This document shows, piece by piece, positions 50,272-60,699 of a stretch of DNA of 64,000 bases; within the stretch, counting starts at the first letter, position 1, and each line of letters opens with the position of its first letter. Under the pieces are notes generated by a model that ran no database searches, was not told the origin of the DNA, and worked only from the letters and a program-made list of their open reading frames with translations. This stretch comes from Hofstenia miamia (taxonomy: Eukaryota; Xenacoelomorpha; Acoela; Hofsteniidae): positions 253,732-317,731 of the forward strand of contig CABFPE010000033.1 of assembly GCA_900660155.1 (NCBI GenBank), written 5' to 3'. Both the position numbers and the translations under genes were made by a program.

Positions 50272-52800
50272 ATTCCTGATCAATTAATTTGAATTTTTTT
50301 CATCAATCCATTAAAAGCGATATACTATTTATATCGCAATGGCTAAGCAACGCGAAACAAATCTATTTTAACCAAAAATTTTGCAAATTATATGCAATAT
50401 TTCTGATGAACTAAAAATATACATACAGTATAATTTGAAGAACGAAATGTTTATTTCAAAAATATGCGAAAGGTCACCCGTCCAATTAGAACAAGAAATA
50501 CAAGATTTGCCGTTAAATTGCTATTCTTCACACTTGAAGAAATATAATAACCTTCATAATTATATTAAATTATTAACCTCTAAAGTGTACTTCACTAGAA
50601 GTAATATAAATTAAACTTTGGGAACTACATTTTTTGAGGAGAAATTCGAGTTGAAGGCCTCGCTTGTTCGGAAAAAACATTGTTATCAACTTTATTTTTC
50701 AGTTCCCTATATCATTTATTATTGAAAATTTATAAATAAACATTCAGCAGGGTCACCATACAAGAGTATATTAATTTCCCCATTGTGAAAATGTAAGCGG
50801 GACTTTAAAAATAAATAACTTATATTATATTTCTGCGTAAAATGTTTATTCTACATTTTAAAAAATTCTTTAAAAATATTTTTTCATTCCATTCGTAATC
50901 TAAACACGCGTTATCAATAATAGCAAAAAGACTTTGTTAATGCCTCGATATTTTTAAGCCTTTTATTGTGCTTGTATCTAAAACATTAAAATAAAAGGTA
51001 AAAATNTATCAATAATAGCAAAAAGACTTTGTTAATGCCTCGATATTTTTAAGCCTTTTACTGTGCTTGTCTCTAAAACATTAAAATAAAAGGTAAAATT
51101 GCTTTGAGATTTCACACGCTTTAATTATATTCGCGATATCCTATTAAATAATTCGTTTAGCACAATTTATTAAATTTCGTTGCACAAATGTTAAAATGCA
51201 TTTGATAAACATCTGCAAACAATGAGAACTGGTAATAAGCAAACACACATGCTGGTCATATGATAAGGGTATAACCACAGTGTGAAAGCTACGAATTCAA
51301 AACGGCAATCAGCCAATACTTTAGACACAGATTTCACACCCTAAAGACACCAGTCACATTATTTCAGCGATAATTACCAATTAACAGCAGTGTCTGATGA
51401 AAATTCAGGTCAAATACTGCATTTATGGTAAATTTAATTGAACGCTAACTCAAAACCGAAACAATTAAGTGTAAAAACTAGAGGGAAACTTTATATTGCA
51501 TTTACTGCAAGTTTCTTAGGGTGAAAATAACTCATCAATTAAATTTCTGAAAATGCACCCTCTTTAAAAACATTTAAAAAATGTCACAGACAAAAATCAG
51601 CTGTTTATAAATCGGCTGGAAATAATTATCATGTTTAAAAAATTTTTGTAAAATTTTTGAAATAATTAGTACAATAACGATTCTGATAAACGTTAGCTGT
51701 TTAGTTTGTGCTCTAATTAAATGTTTCCCCTAACAATTTAACTAAACCATACAAAAACGGAGAAAAATTTTTCTTGGTAAGCACTGTACAATTAAGCTAA
51801 ATATTTACCTCAAATTTAGTTATAAAAAAATTTTCAAAGAAAAGTTTTACTTGAACAACAGTTTGGTTACTTAAAACAAAGTTAGTGGTAAATGCCGCAT
51901 GGGCCGTGAAATTCAACTATTTTAGCTTTGATCGAATAAGCACCACCCAGAAACGGCGAAGGAAGTACACGTGTTCAAAGATTCACCGAAGGCGTAGTTT
52001 TTATAACGCACTGCCAAGCGTTAAAAATACAGATCAAATAAAACGCCACGTAAATGGTGATATCCGCATTTCTAGGCTAAGTATACGACAAAAGCAAATA
52101 CTATTCACCATTCACACCGCGCACGATACTTCGCACAATAAAGCTGAGAAAGGAAATTCAGTTTGTCAAATGCATGTGCACTTCATATCACAATACCGTA
52201 CAGTTTTTTGCGACCTTAGCCGAGCCGACTCGAGCTAAATTAGTAACATTCTTAATCGGTTTAATTATAATTACAGGAAAAGCTGCAAAAGGAATTAGTT
52301 TGGGGTTGTTATGTGAATAATGACATCATTCCCGAGCTTTCTGCTCAAAATTGGTCGAAAAGCCAATATGAGCCGTTGTTCGATTGGAAATTAGCAACCG
52401 AGCCGAGCTTGCAAGAAGTGATATCGTATGTGTGAATCCAACTCAACAACAGTTGTAGAGATCCTGTTTTATTTCAATTTTTGTATATGTGATTCATTGT
52501 AATCAGGAATGTAGCCCCTTTTCAGCCCACGATGCGGCATTCTTATATAAGTTTTGATGAATTTTAAATCAATCTAAGTTCACTAGAACGATTGAATTTC
52601 ATCGATTTAAAACAATAAAACAGCTTAAAAATATGAGTTTGTTAACTTTCTACTTCCATTAGCAAACAACGGGAAAATGCGAATAACACCTGAATTGATG
52701 TTTAAAGAAAATGCATAGCCTGTTCCCTTTATTGATATATAGTCTCATTGAAAAGTCTTTTCACGTCACTGATTGATATAATTCACATTGGTTTAGCTCT

Positions 52801-53022
52801 TTAATGGAATTAGGGTCATATATGACCCATGCTATATCTAAATAAAATATAAAAACACAAAAATATATAGTATTTTCGGCATTAGGAGGTCATTTTACCC
52901 TAGAATATAAGGTATATAATGTATAAAATGACCTCATAATTCCGAAAATCCTATATATTTTTGTGTTTTTGTTTTTTATTTAGATATATAGCATGGGTCA
53001 TATATGACCCTAATTCCATTAA
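52801..53022. mobile_element. TTAA-ended fold-back MITE with ~97-bp arms
   Basis: The two halves are near-perfect inverted copies. The left half starts TTAATGGAATTAGGGTCATA and the right half ends TGACCCTAATTCCATTAA. TTAA at both outer ends (52801-52804, 53019-53022) fits a TTAA-targeting transposon. Each arm contains GGGTCATATATGACCC, itself a palindrome, and AGGTCATTTTA nearer the loop. The RNA would form a long hairpin. Confidence 0.82.
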
Positions 53023-54008
53023 AGTGTTAGACAATTCTTTACATAAATTACACGAATGTGGCTTTTGCTTATTGCATACATCAGGGGCATTTTGTAGGCG
53101 TAGTAACATTGTTTTCTAATGCATTATTACTCGAAATAATTTTTATTGCTATCAAGGGAATTGTGTAACTTACAAAACGCAATTAGTTTCTATTGAAATT
53201 TCGGTGAGTGTTTATAGAAAATATGAACATTTTTAATTTTCTAAATTTTTTGAAAAGTTTTTACTAAAATAAAAGTGCATCTTATTGAATATTGATACAA
53301 ATTTAAGCACATACATACACAATCACTTAAAGCATTTTAACAGTTGTTTTTATCTGGGAGTAAAGTTGAAATAATCTATAATGTCAATCCTTCGCAAAAT
53401 TACAAAAGCACTTAAAATATTAAAACGAAAATTATTTTAAATATCAGATGCTAAATTTCAATGATTTAACGCTTTATTATGAAAAGATTACATATTATGT
53501 AACATTGAAATAATGGCAGCAATAATGCAAAATTTCATTTCAGTTTTAGTTATTAAAGCTTCCAATACAGGTGTAAAATATTCCTGTATAAATGACGTCC
53601 ATGTTTTACCTACACGTTTGTCACACGTTGAAGAATTTAGGTGGTATATCCAGAGGTTAATCGGTGGTAAGAACCAAGTGACATTGATTGAATTGTATTT
53701 GTATATTGAATGTAAACACTCGTCAACGTATTAATGTAATTGAAATCGAATTTTTATTTGATATATCAAAAAATCTATAAATTTATGAATAGCCTAAATG
53801 CAAGGCCCACTGGACCTGTTAAATATTCGATTTAAATTTCAATTAGATTTTTGATTTGAAAACTTGTTTTTTGCCTCTTAAATCTATAAAGTAATAAAAA
53901 TTGGATAAACTTTTTGAAATCTATGTACATTTAAGTTGATGGTTCACTGGAAAAATATGTTTACGTCATATTAACAATTAATATTTAAATTTTGAAATTT
54001 AAAATTAC

Positions 54009-54177
54009 CTTCCATGTTGGATCGCTTGGGGCTTAGTGCTACAACGGGTTCCTCCAGATAAGCTCTTTTGCGGGTCACTTCAATAGGCCCCGATGTAGAT
54101 TCATTATCACTAGCGGCCATTTTCCATGGTTGTTCGACCGTCATTTCAGTGTTTTGTGCGGCGCTGTGTGTCGTCAT
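54009..54177 (-). CDS. Nova: Nova exon 1: start codon and NLS-like N-terminus
   Basis: It encodes 56 codons plus one base (phase 1) up to AAG|GTAATT. The start at 54177 is chosen because an in-frame TAG lies three codons upstream (54184-54186) and the -3 base is A. Met20 (AAAATGG context) is a plausible internal start. The first 30 residues are polar and not conserved as far as I can tell. TRKRAYLEEPVVALSPKRSN aligns with the SRKRPLExPPExxxTKRxN segment immediately before KH1 in vertebrate Nova and looks like a bipartite nuclear localisation signal (RKR at 36-38, KR at 51-52). That match, plus phase agreement with exon 2, ties this distant exon to the gene across 36 kb. A transcript would be needed to confirm the join. 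Confidence 0.88.
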
Positions 54178-54300
54178 TATATACTAATTCAACAATGTGT
54201 CGTTAGGCGTCGCTGCTGTTAATACGAAGAATAAGAACAATAAGTGTGTCCGTGGTAAAGATGCGAAGACTTCGCGGGAATGAAAATGTGTGTATTAATT
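54178..54300 (-). promoter_or_regulatory. Probable 5' UTR / proximal promoter of Nova
   Basis: Upstream of the start codon the sequence becomes richer in CpG than its AT-rich surroundings (for example GTCGTTAGGCGTCGCTGCTG and AGACTTCGCGGG). This is common around animal promoters. I cannot place a transcription start or a core motif. TATATAA directly before the ATG is too close to act as a TATA box for this start codon. Confidence 0.4.
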
Positions 54301-55504
54301 AACAAACAACCGCTTCCTGGTAGTATTTGTATGTGAACGCACGTGTAAACTGGCTTATCAATGATTTCTTAATTGCTCTGAGCAAACAGAGACAAGAAAC
54401 AACTTTAGCAACCGATACATGTGTTGACCCAAATACTTGACTGGAGAACAAATTAATCTCTGTTTCCCAGCTAAGCACAAATAAGCCAGTAGCATAAAAC
54501 AACAGTTGCTCTTAAAAGTAAACTGGATATTTACATTGCAACAAAAATGAATAAATATAGCCTACTCCATGCATAACTGTACTGTGTCTGTATAAGTTTT
54601 CGGAGGCTTTCTACAAGCAAATTTGCGATTTAGTCGACCAAAATTTGGCTAGGTCAAATCCTATAAAATACATATACATTTATAGTTAGAAATGGGGCTA
54701 AATTTCAGGAGCCCAAAGCCAAACAAAACAAACTTATATACATGTAGATGTAGAAAATGAGAAAGTTTAGTAAACCTTTTAACAAACATTTAAATAAGTA
54801 AAAAATTTTTTACGAGATTATTAACCGACCATGAGAAGGACTTGGCCCAACTGTGAAGATGCTTCTTCAATGCTTAATATCGGTCACAAAACCCACTAAA
54901 ATTGGTCTTTAAATTTATGGGATTAATTTTCTTCCTATTTAGTTCTCGAATACACAAATAAGTGGAGGTTTTTCGAATATCTGAATATCTTCTGTCTAAT
55001 TCACAGCATACAAGAGGAAACTGATATTTGAAGCTTTTTCTTCATAAAATGTCAGAATTCCAACAAATAATGATCATTTGTTAGCAAAGTCTAGGTCTTA
55101 CAGAGTTTAAGTCTGTAGATTTTTCAAAAATAGGCTCTTGTAATCAGTGGTATCAAACTATTTAAAAATCAAGGAAGACTGAAGTTCAAAAAATTCGAAT
55201 GTGAGTTTTTAATTTAAATTTCTATGACTTGTATAAAAATTCTTTATTAATCAATTTGCCAAAGCCCAAAGGGCATATTACATCTGAAGTTCCAACACTT
55301 AACCCAATCTCACTCAGATATTTTTTCGTAGTACTACCTGTAGCCTTTTTACCTTAGACTACTTTTTAACCTATTTATATACACATAAATTTATTATTAA
55401 CCACATTCAATCAAGGATGATTTTTGAGCAAGCATTAATCTATCAAATTCTTCTGGCTTACTGCTACAAAACAAATTTTTTATAAAGAAAAATTATTATA
55501 ATAA
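54301..55504. other. Intergenic or upstream stretch, nothing recognised
   Basis: AT-rich sequence with stops in all frames. I looked here for the reverse-transcriptase part that should precede the Penelope-like endonuclease and did not find it. Confidence 0.6.
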
Positions 55505-55900
55505 TTGCTTAATAATAAATTTTGCAATAAAGTAAGAAGGCAGCAAAGCTGTGCAGATATTACATCAAAATTTTTTTCAAATCAACAGGGGCCTATGGAC
55601 CCTAAACTTCAGGCCTCTTCTTGTAATGCAATATATATATATATATATTCTTGTGATGAGTGTAATGCCTCATACATCGGGGAGACAAGAAGACATTTGG
55701 AAATTAGAATTAAAGAACACCTAAGAGGTCACCTAACATCAGAAATTTACTTACATCATCACCAAGCAACAAAAGATCATTTTAAAATATTAACAAAGAA
55801 CAAACATACCAAGATCACTGAAGCATTATTAATAAAACAACAACGTAAAAAACTTTTAAATAGACAATTAAACCATGTTAGCATTCTTAAACTTTTCTAA
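55505..55900 (+). CDS. Penelope-like element GIY-YIG endonuclease, 5'-truncated
   Basis: An open frame of 131 codons from the first in-frame ATG-like position, though the true ORF would start in an upstream reverse transcriptase that is absent. Residues from about 43 read IYIYIYSCDECNASYIGETR, carrying a paired-cysteine motif and the YIG half of GIY-YIG. RRHLEIRIKEHLRG follows, the conserved Arg/His helix of Penelope-like endonucleases. The C-terminus EALLIKQQRKKLLNRQLNHV followed by SILKLF fits the EALLIKxxxPxLNxQ end of these proteins. A (TA)n microsatellite encodes the IY repeats just where the GIY strand should be. The domain nicks DNA during retrotransposition. This copy is a dead fragment without its polymerase. 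Confidence 0.82.
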   Translation: MLNNKFCNKVRRQQSCADITSKFFSNQQGPMDPKLQASSCNAIYIYIYSCDECNASYIGETRRHLEIRIKEHLRGHLTSEIYLHHHQATKDHFKILTKNKHTKITEALLIKQQRKKLLNRQLNHVSILKLF

Positions 55901-55925
55901 ACTTTCCCTCTATACTCTATATGCA

Positions 55926-55970
55926 CTGACGAAGCTATACGTATGTAGCGAAACATGTTTGCGGAATAAA
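55926..55970 (+). ncRNA. Hammerhead-ribozyme-like motif at the Penelope-like 3' end
   Basis: CTGACGA (55926-55932) is followed by a 6-bp stem with a CGTA loop (GCTATA...TGTAGC, 55934-55949) and then GAAA (55950-55953). This matches the CUGANGA-stem II-GAAA core of hammerhead ribozymes, which occur in the terminal repeats of Penelope-like elements. A very short stem III and a cleavage triplet are not clear in what follows (CATGTTTGCGG), so activity is doubtful. Position just 3' of the endonuclease stop supports the identification. Confidence 0.6.
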
Positions 55971-56041
55971 TCTTTCATAATATGCTAAGTCTTAGCAAAA
56001 TATCATTTAAATATATATATATATATATATATGGTGAAGAT

Positions 56042-56200
56042 TTAAAAGCATGCCCTAACGAAATAAAATTGGAATGTTCTATAGCTAAACATATTACTAT
56101 TTATAGCAATTACGACAAAACTAGGAATTTATTACAAAAAACATATTATTGTTCAGGAAGTTTGTGCAATCAGACAGCGAAAAAATTTGAGTATGTCTAA
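56042..56200 (+). pseudogene. Unrecognised cysteine-containing open frame
   Basis: An open stretch downstream of a (TA)n tract reads GEDLKACPNEIKLECS and later TYYCSGSLCNQ before a stop. Cysteine spacing and the ending CSGSLCN faintly recall the C-terminal motif of Ly6/uPAR three-finger domains, but the domain is incomplete and no splice sites are convincing. It may equally be chance or transposon-derived. Confidence 0.2.
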
Positions 56201-56211
56201 ACATTAAATTT

Positions 56212-56611
56212 ATGACGAAATCCGTTTCCGTATTAAAAGAGGAAATTATGTAAGAAGAAACAGAGAATTTTAATAAACATTTGATTAGGTTTAATGAACA
56301 TCTCTACGAAGATGTATTGTTAATTGAAACTAAATCCCACGATCTTGCAAAATTGGAAATTACAGAGGTATTTTGGGTAGGAATCAAATTCATCACCAGG
56401 ATTGGGTAAAATTCCATCTTGTGCTTATACCAAGTTTAAGTATGAACTTACTCAGAAATACTATGAAATCTTTCAAGAGAGTTCTTCAGAGTATCGCTAC
56501 CCTGATTGTTGGGAAAAGGCAGTTACTTCTCATATTCCTAAATCTAGAGATGTTACTTACAATGATCCAAAACCTTATCAGCCAGTTCCTGTAACTATGA
56601 TTTCAGCTTGA
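56212..56611 (+). pseudogene. Broken coding remnant of unknown family (last exon or retrocopy)
   Basis: Two adjacent frames look protein-coding. Bases 56212-56390 read MTKSVSVLKEEIM, a stop, then NKHLIRFNEHLYEDVLLIET. After a frame change near 56380, 56402-56611 reads IPSCAYTKFKYELTQKYYEI, YRYPDCWEKAVTSHIPKSRD and NDPKPYQPVPVTMISA, ending in TGA. The residue composition is unlike random AT-rich translation. The style (short, Tyr/Pro-rich, PKSRDVTYND) resembles small structural proteins, but I cannot name the family. The internal stop and frameshift favour a pseudogene. Alternatively, the second part is a real terminal exon preceded by an acceptor (GGGTAG) of a nested plus-strand gene. Confidence 0.35.
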
Positions 56612-57611
56612 TGTGAATTAATTGCTTAACAAATTTTCGCTACGGTCGCTTTTACCTTTTAAAGTTTCACTTATCACTACTTGCGCTTTTGTGCTTTCGC
56701 TTATAGCGCCTATGAAATGTATGTATATTATTTTAACTTTCACTTTGGTTAGAATAAAATAGAAGAATATCTACATAGGAATATATTGCGAAAAAAGCCA
56801 ATAAATATACTGATGTACGCTCAAAATATTGTCAGAAACAAGGAGTTCCACAATTTTCCAAAATGTAAGCACAAATTTTGATTATGACGATACATTATAT
56901 TATCATCAACGTTTTGATTATACGGGATCTACTGTGTGGAGTTACGTGTAAGCCCTCTTCTCCCGAAATGAGTGTAAAATATGACCAATTGTTAAGAATT
57001 ATTCGAGAACATATAGTTCAGGAAAGCATTGCTCCACAACAGACATTAGTTTGATACTTGGGTTTTGTATATAGATAGCAAGTTGAACTGGAACATGCAC
57101 ACATTAGAAATTGTCAAGAAAATGAACTTCATTATTCGAGGACTTACGTTTTCATTGGTTTTGTTAGTTTGACGATAATAATCTTTATGAATTAAGACTC
57201 TTATGGGTGTCTGGATAGTCAATTCCCTTACGAAAGAAGCTAATGAAGCCAGTCAAGTTGTTAGCTAAAATTGCTAAACTTTATCAATCTGTGCTGGTGA
57301 ACATTATAAGCGATTGTTTTGCTAACCATTTCATAATACATACTTTCAAGCTGTCGTACTAAGGTTCTTAAGAATTCCTTCGACTTTGCAGCATTGATTT
57401 TCCTTTGTTTATTTAGTAAAATGAAAACATTCATAAGTCCAGAATCTTCATTAAATGATCGCATTACAGAAAAACCATTGTTAATAAATTGTTTCGAATT
57501 TATTCAAAGTGGCATTCATAAAAAGACTAATGATCGAAAATCGAATGCTTTCCCAAGATCGCACTCCAATATATGCTGTTTTCATATTAAATCGCTATGC
57601 AAATTGTCAGA
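56612..57611. other. Stretch without recognised features
   Basis: AT-rich sequence. I see no coding signature or repeat structure that I can support. Confidence 0.5.
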
Positions 57612-58004
57612 TAGGGTTTACGAGACCTCAATAAAGTTGGCGACGAGTCTCGTCTGTCAAAAAAAGTCTCGATCTCGGCCGAGACCAAGCTTAAGTCTCG
57701 TTCCGAATTTCAATTGTTCGGTTTTTCGGCTAATAACATAAAGAATAGTCATTAAATAATCCTCGTTATGAGCCGATACTTTTTAAGAAAGATTTACTAA
57801 TAAAAAACTCAATTTAATTGAAATTTTCGAAACAAAATTGGTACATCAATAATTTATATCTCCCAATATGTTTGAAAAAGTCTCGACTAGGTATCGAATT
57901 TAGTTGAATTTTTCGGAATTCATTCGAGTGTCGTCTCGAATCGGAAAGTCTCGGAATTTGGTCTTGAGTTTCGAAAAAGTCTCGTCTCGGTCTCGTAAAT
58001 CCTG
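57612..58004. mobile_element. Candidate MITE with GTCTCG repeats, 393 bp
   Basis: Terminal inverted repeats are TAGGGTTTACGAGACC and GGTCTCGTAAATCCTG (2 mismatches in 16). Inside, AAAAGTCTCG and its variants recur in both halves (57661, 57877, 57975). The flanks TTGTCAGA and TTGTTGTT are only partly alike, so the target duplication is unproven. It resembles family 1 in having short CG-containing units clustered at both ends. Confidence 0.65.
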
Positions 58005-58179
58005 TTGTTGTTATTCCACGTAATTTGACATTGTAATGTAATTGGCTTAAAAGAAAATGGATTAGCACTTGTTCTCAGGATCAATTTTATATTTTTCAAA
58101 TATTGAATTTTAGTTTACACAATATTACCATTTATTTTGCAAAATATATTATTATTATTATATTTGAGAAATTATCCAT

Positions 58180-59160
58180 AGATATATGTGGTGACTTAAA
58201 TATGCCTGAAGTCAATTAAGGATACATTTTGAAAACGTAATTTCGATAATGCATTTATTGAATTTGTGAAGAAACATGATTTGGAACAAATTATTGATTT
58301 TCCAACACAAATTTGCGGAAATTCTCTAGATTTCATAGTTACCATTAATAAAATCTCCAAATATTACAACATATTAAACCTAAAAATTATTTTTCTGAGC
58401 ATGCGTTCATCACCCTAAGCTTCCTGTCGAACAATAAATGCTAATTGTGATGATTTTATAATAANGATTTCATAGTTACCATTAATAAAATCTCCAAATA
58501 TTCCAACATATTAAACCTAAAAATAATTTTTATGAGCATGCGTTAACACCTTAAGCTTCCAGTTGAACAATCAATACTAATCGTTACGATTTTATAATAT
58601 AATGTAATAACTCTGAAGTGAAAGTCTCCCACACTCAATCAATCTAATTCCCAAGAAATAGCTTCTGATGTACCGCTTTAAGTGATCATTTAAATTTATA
58701 CCTTAAAGATTGGTATGATGCATTTTTGAAATCATACGGCAGCTAAGTGTAAGAAAAGAATGGATTTTCCNCGTTCATCACCCTAAGCTTCCTGTCGAAC
58801 AATAAATGCTAATTGTGATGATTTTATAATAAAATGTAATAACTCTGAATAGTCCCCACACTCAATCAATCTAATTCCCAAGAAATAGCTTCTGATGTAA
58901 CGCTTTAAGTGATCATTTAAATTTATACCTTAAAGATTGGTATGATGCATTTTTTGAAATCATACGGTCTTATACGACAGCTAAGTGTAAGAAAAGAATG
59001 GATTTTCCAAGCTATTTCAGTTCTCATTCAATACACTTATTAAACAGATCCTTGATGCTTAGAAGATATTATTGTAAATCACCTTCTCCACTCACTAAAA
59101 TATAGATTCTCCATTTATCGTATGTACGATTTCAATCCATAGAGTTAGATAAAATTATAT
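58180..59160 (+). mobile_element. Decayed LINE: endonuclease C-terminus and linker
   Basis: Frames, repeatedly broken, read GDLNMPEVN near 58190, then AFIEFVKKHDLEQIIDFPTQ with NSLDFIVTIN and SEHAFITL. This is the GDxN...W...F..F...L.Q.I..PT...N.LD....sDH pattern of the apurinic-type endonuclease in non-LTR retrotransposons (CR1/Jockey-like order). Around 58950-59130 the frames give CKKRMDF and SPSPLTKI-type linker residues. The stretch contains two single-N joins (58465, 58771) with duplicated flanks, so its true length is shorter. The reverse-transcriptase part continues at 60700. Confidence 0.8.
58329..58980. repeat. Overlapping duplicated segments around N 58465 and N 58771
   Basis: The segment starting GATTTCATAGTTACCATT appears at 58329 and again at 58466. 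The segment around CCCTAAGCTTCCTGTCGAAC appears at about 58411, 58540 (diverged) and 58780. The region GAAATAGCTTCTGATGTA occurs twice. Copies differ at scattered positions, which fits unmerged alleles or copies of one LINE joined with placeholder Ns. Confidence 0.8.
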
Positions 59161-60690
59161 ATATTACCGGTTAGTCTGACGCGAGACAATTATTGCGTTA
59201 TGTGTGAATGGGGTATGACATACACCAATTAAAGAAACTGCCAATAAAGCGCATAGTTCACAAATACAAACCGTTAATATAAATGTTTCCTTGAAGCAAT
59301 GTGTACCTTGCCTTGAAGCAACATTAAATTTGGTGGTTTCCTTATAAATCAATCATAATAATTCCTCAATTTTATGTACGCACATGCATACATTCTTCTT
59401 TGAACTGATCTTTCTGAAACATTTTGGTTTTCATTCCGCATAGTGCAACTTATTATTACCTCTTGCGAAGATTGACTTAACTTTTTGTTAATCATGTGTA
59501 ATATTTGCTTATGGACTATTTGATAGCCTAAAAGCCACCAATTTTTAGAACTTCTTGCCAATGGCAGTAGTAAACTAATTGCCCGAAGTAATATGTCGTC
59601 CTGTTCCAATATATGGCTTAATAAGATACATTATAAGATCAAATAGTATACAGATTTGCGAGTTCATTTGTAGTGTACATGTATGTATGAATATGTTATA
59701 TATATATATATATATATATATATAACCTTCATGGCTCTGTGTCATTGTATTGGATAAACTTCACGCGCTCTTAGTATTCCAAAAATTGTTCGTCAATTGT
59801 AAGTAATTCCAAAAGAATATACCTGTATAACTTTTTTAAGTTGACGATTTCTTCATTAACTGTATTTAAGATTGAAGTTTTAAAAAACAATGCAATGTAA
59901 AAGCTGTTTTGCAGATAGCAAAACCATCTCTTAATCACCACAATTCATCAAATTTCTAGGAAATAGCGAAACGCACCAATTAAGATCAATATTCTTTTGA
60001 AGACTTCCTGTTCAGACATAATAATTGGTGGCGAGTTCTTTTTATTGCCATTATGTTCTGAATTCCATGCACTAACCTTTCATCTTCCAAAAGCATTATT
60101 ATGCTGATGAGTTTCTGGAAAGCGATACCGCAGGAAAGGAAAAAGTCTCACCCTCAGTCAATTGATTTATTTCACGAATAAAGTTATCTTTGTTTTTTGT
60201 TGATCTGTGGGATTTGACTGTTCGCAATGCTGCTATGCAAAGTTCATTCAAGTGATCATTACTAGATGTTTCATCTTCAAAGTCATATACTCTAGCAGAT
60301 CAAGATCCAGAATTGTAATATCATCTTAATTGATGTTATTAGACTCTTCAACTGCCATAAAATTCGAATCATTAAGTCTCGAAAAATGTGAAAGTCATCA
60401 TCGTCATCAACTTCCTCTATTATTGCTTAAGTAACCAACACTTTTAATATCCAACTACACAAACCCTTTTACCACGACATGATTAGGCAGCAAATCATAA
60501 TGTATTTTTGCCATATATATTCTAAAGAACGGATCTATGAAAGATTGATTAATATATAAGTTGAAAAATTCACTAAAGCTCTGTGTGGGGTATCACATAC
60601 CCCAATGGTCTCCAGAAGACAATTGCTGTGTAATAATTTTGCATAATAAAACTAATGATTGAAAACATATTTAAGTGATTACAAATAAAA
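59161..60690. other. Unassigned insertion between the two LINE halves
   Basis: This 1.5-kb stretch separates the endonuclease/linker part from the reverse-transcriptase part of one LINE, so it is probably an insertion. A sequence like TGGGGTATGACATAC occurs near the left end (59209), at 60589 and near 60720 (inverted), hinting at terminal repeats. Minus-strand frames look faintly coding (59349-59609; also 60110-60420, with HCEQSNPTDQQKTK), possibly a decayed transposase. A (TA)n tract is at 59697-59724. I cannot assign a superfamily. Confidence 0.35.
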
Positions 60691-60699
60691 TAAAAGAAA

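Larger units (their letters stand above)
18089..54008 (-). other. Nova: Nova intron 1 (about 35.9 kb)
   Basis: This is the first coding intron, from donor AAG|GTAATT at 54008 to acceptor TTTAG at 18089. I see no second gene in it. The content is transposon debris (listed separately), (TA)n tracts and AT-rich sequence. Stretches where I recognise nothing are roughly 18620-20250, 24400-26650, 28930-30450, 31740-37200, 37410-40890, 42900-45230, 46400-49240, 50280-52800 and 53030-54000. Bases 44500-44700 and 51890-52230 are richer in CpG and GC than their surroundings and are candidate regulatory islands, with no motif I can name. A long first intron is common in Nova genes and often holds regulatory elements. 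Confidence 0.85.
1..54177 (-). other. Nova: Nova-family RNA-binding protein gene, 5' half (gene span)
   Basis: This is the span of the only cellular gene I can assemble here. Four minus-strand exons join in consistent phases (1, 1, 0) with GT-AG introns to give 241 codons: a basic N-terminal segment, KH1 and KH2. The exon order, the split of KH1 just after the FYP motif, and the exon boundary between the KH1 linker (ending AKQ) and KH2 match vertebrate NOVA1/NOVA2 as I know them. Nova proteins are nuclear regulators of alternative splicing that bind YCAY clusters in pre-mRNA. The gene is cut by the left window edge, so the long middle region and KH3 are missing. Untranslated exons upstream of 54177 cannot be excluded. 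Confidence 0.9.

Noticed and set aside
51885-52238. 117-codon open frame near the 5' end of intron 1
   Set aside because: No credible start, no domain, and basic residues without a family match. Kept only as a possible CpG-richer island in the intron description.
52200-52440. CCGAGCCGAC and ACCGAGCCGAGC motifs resembling a fifth family 1 MITE
   Set aside because: The terminal inverted repeats and the internal core shared by the other copies are absent, so the resemblance is limited to the CGAGCC units.
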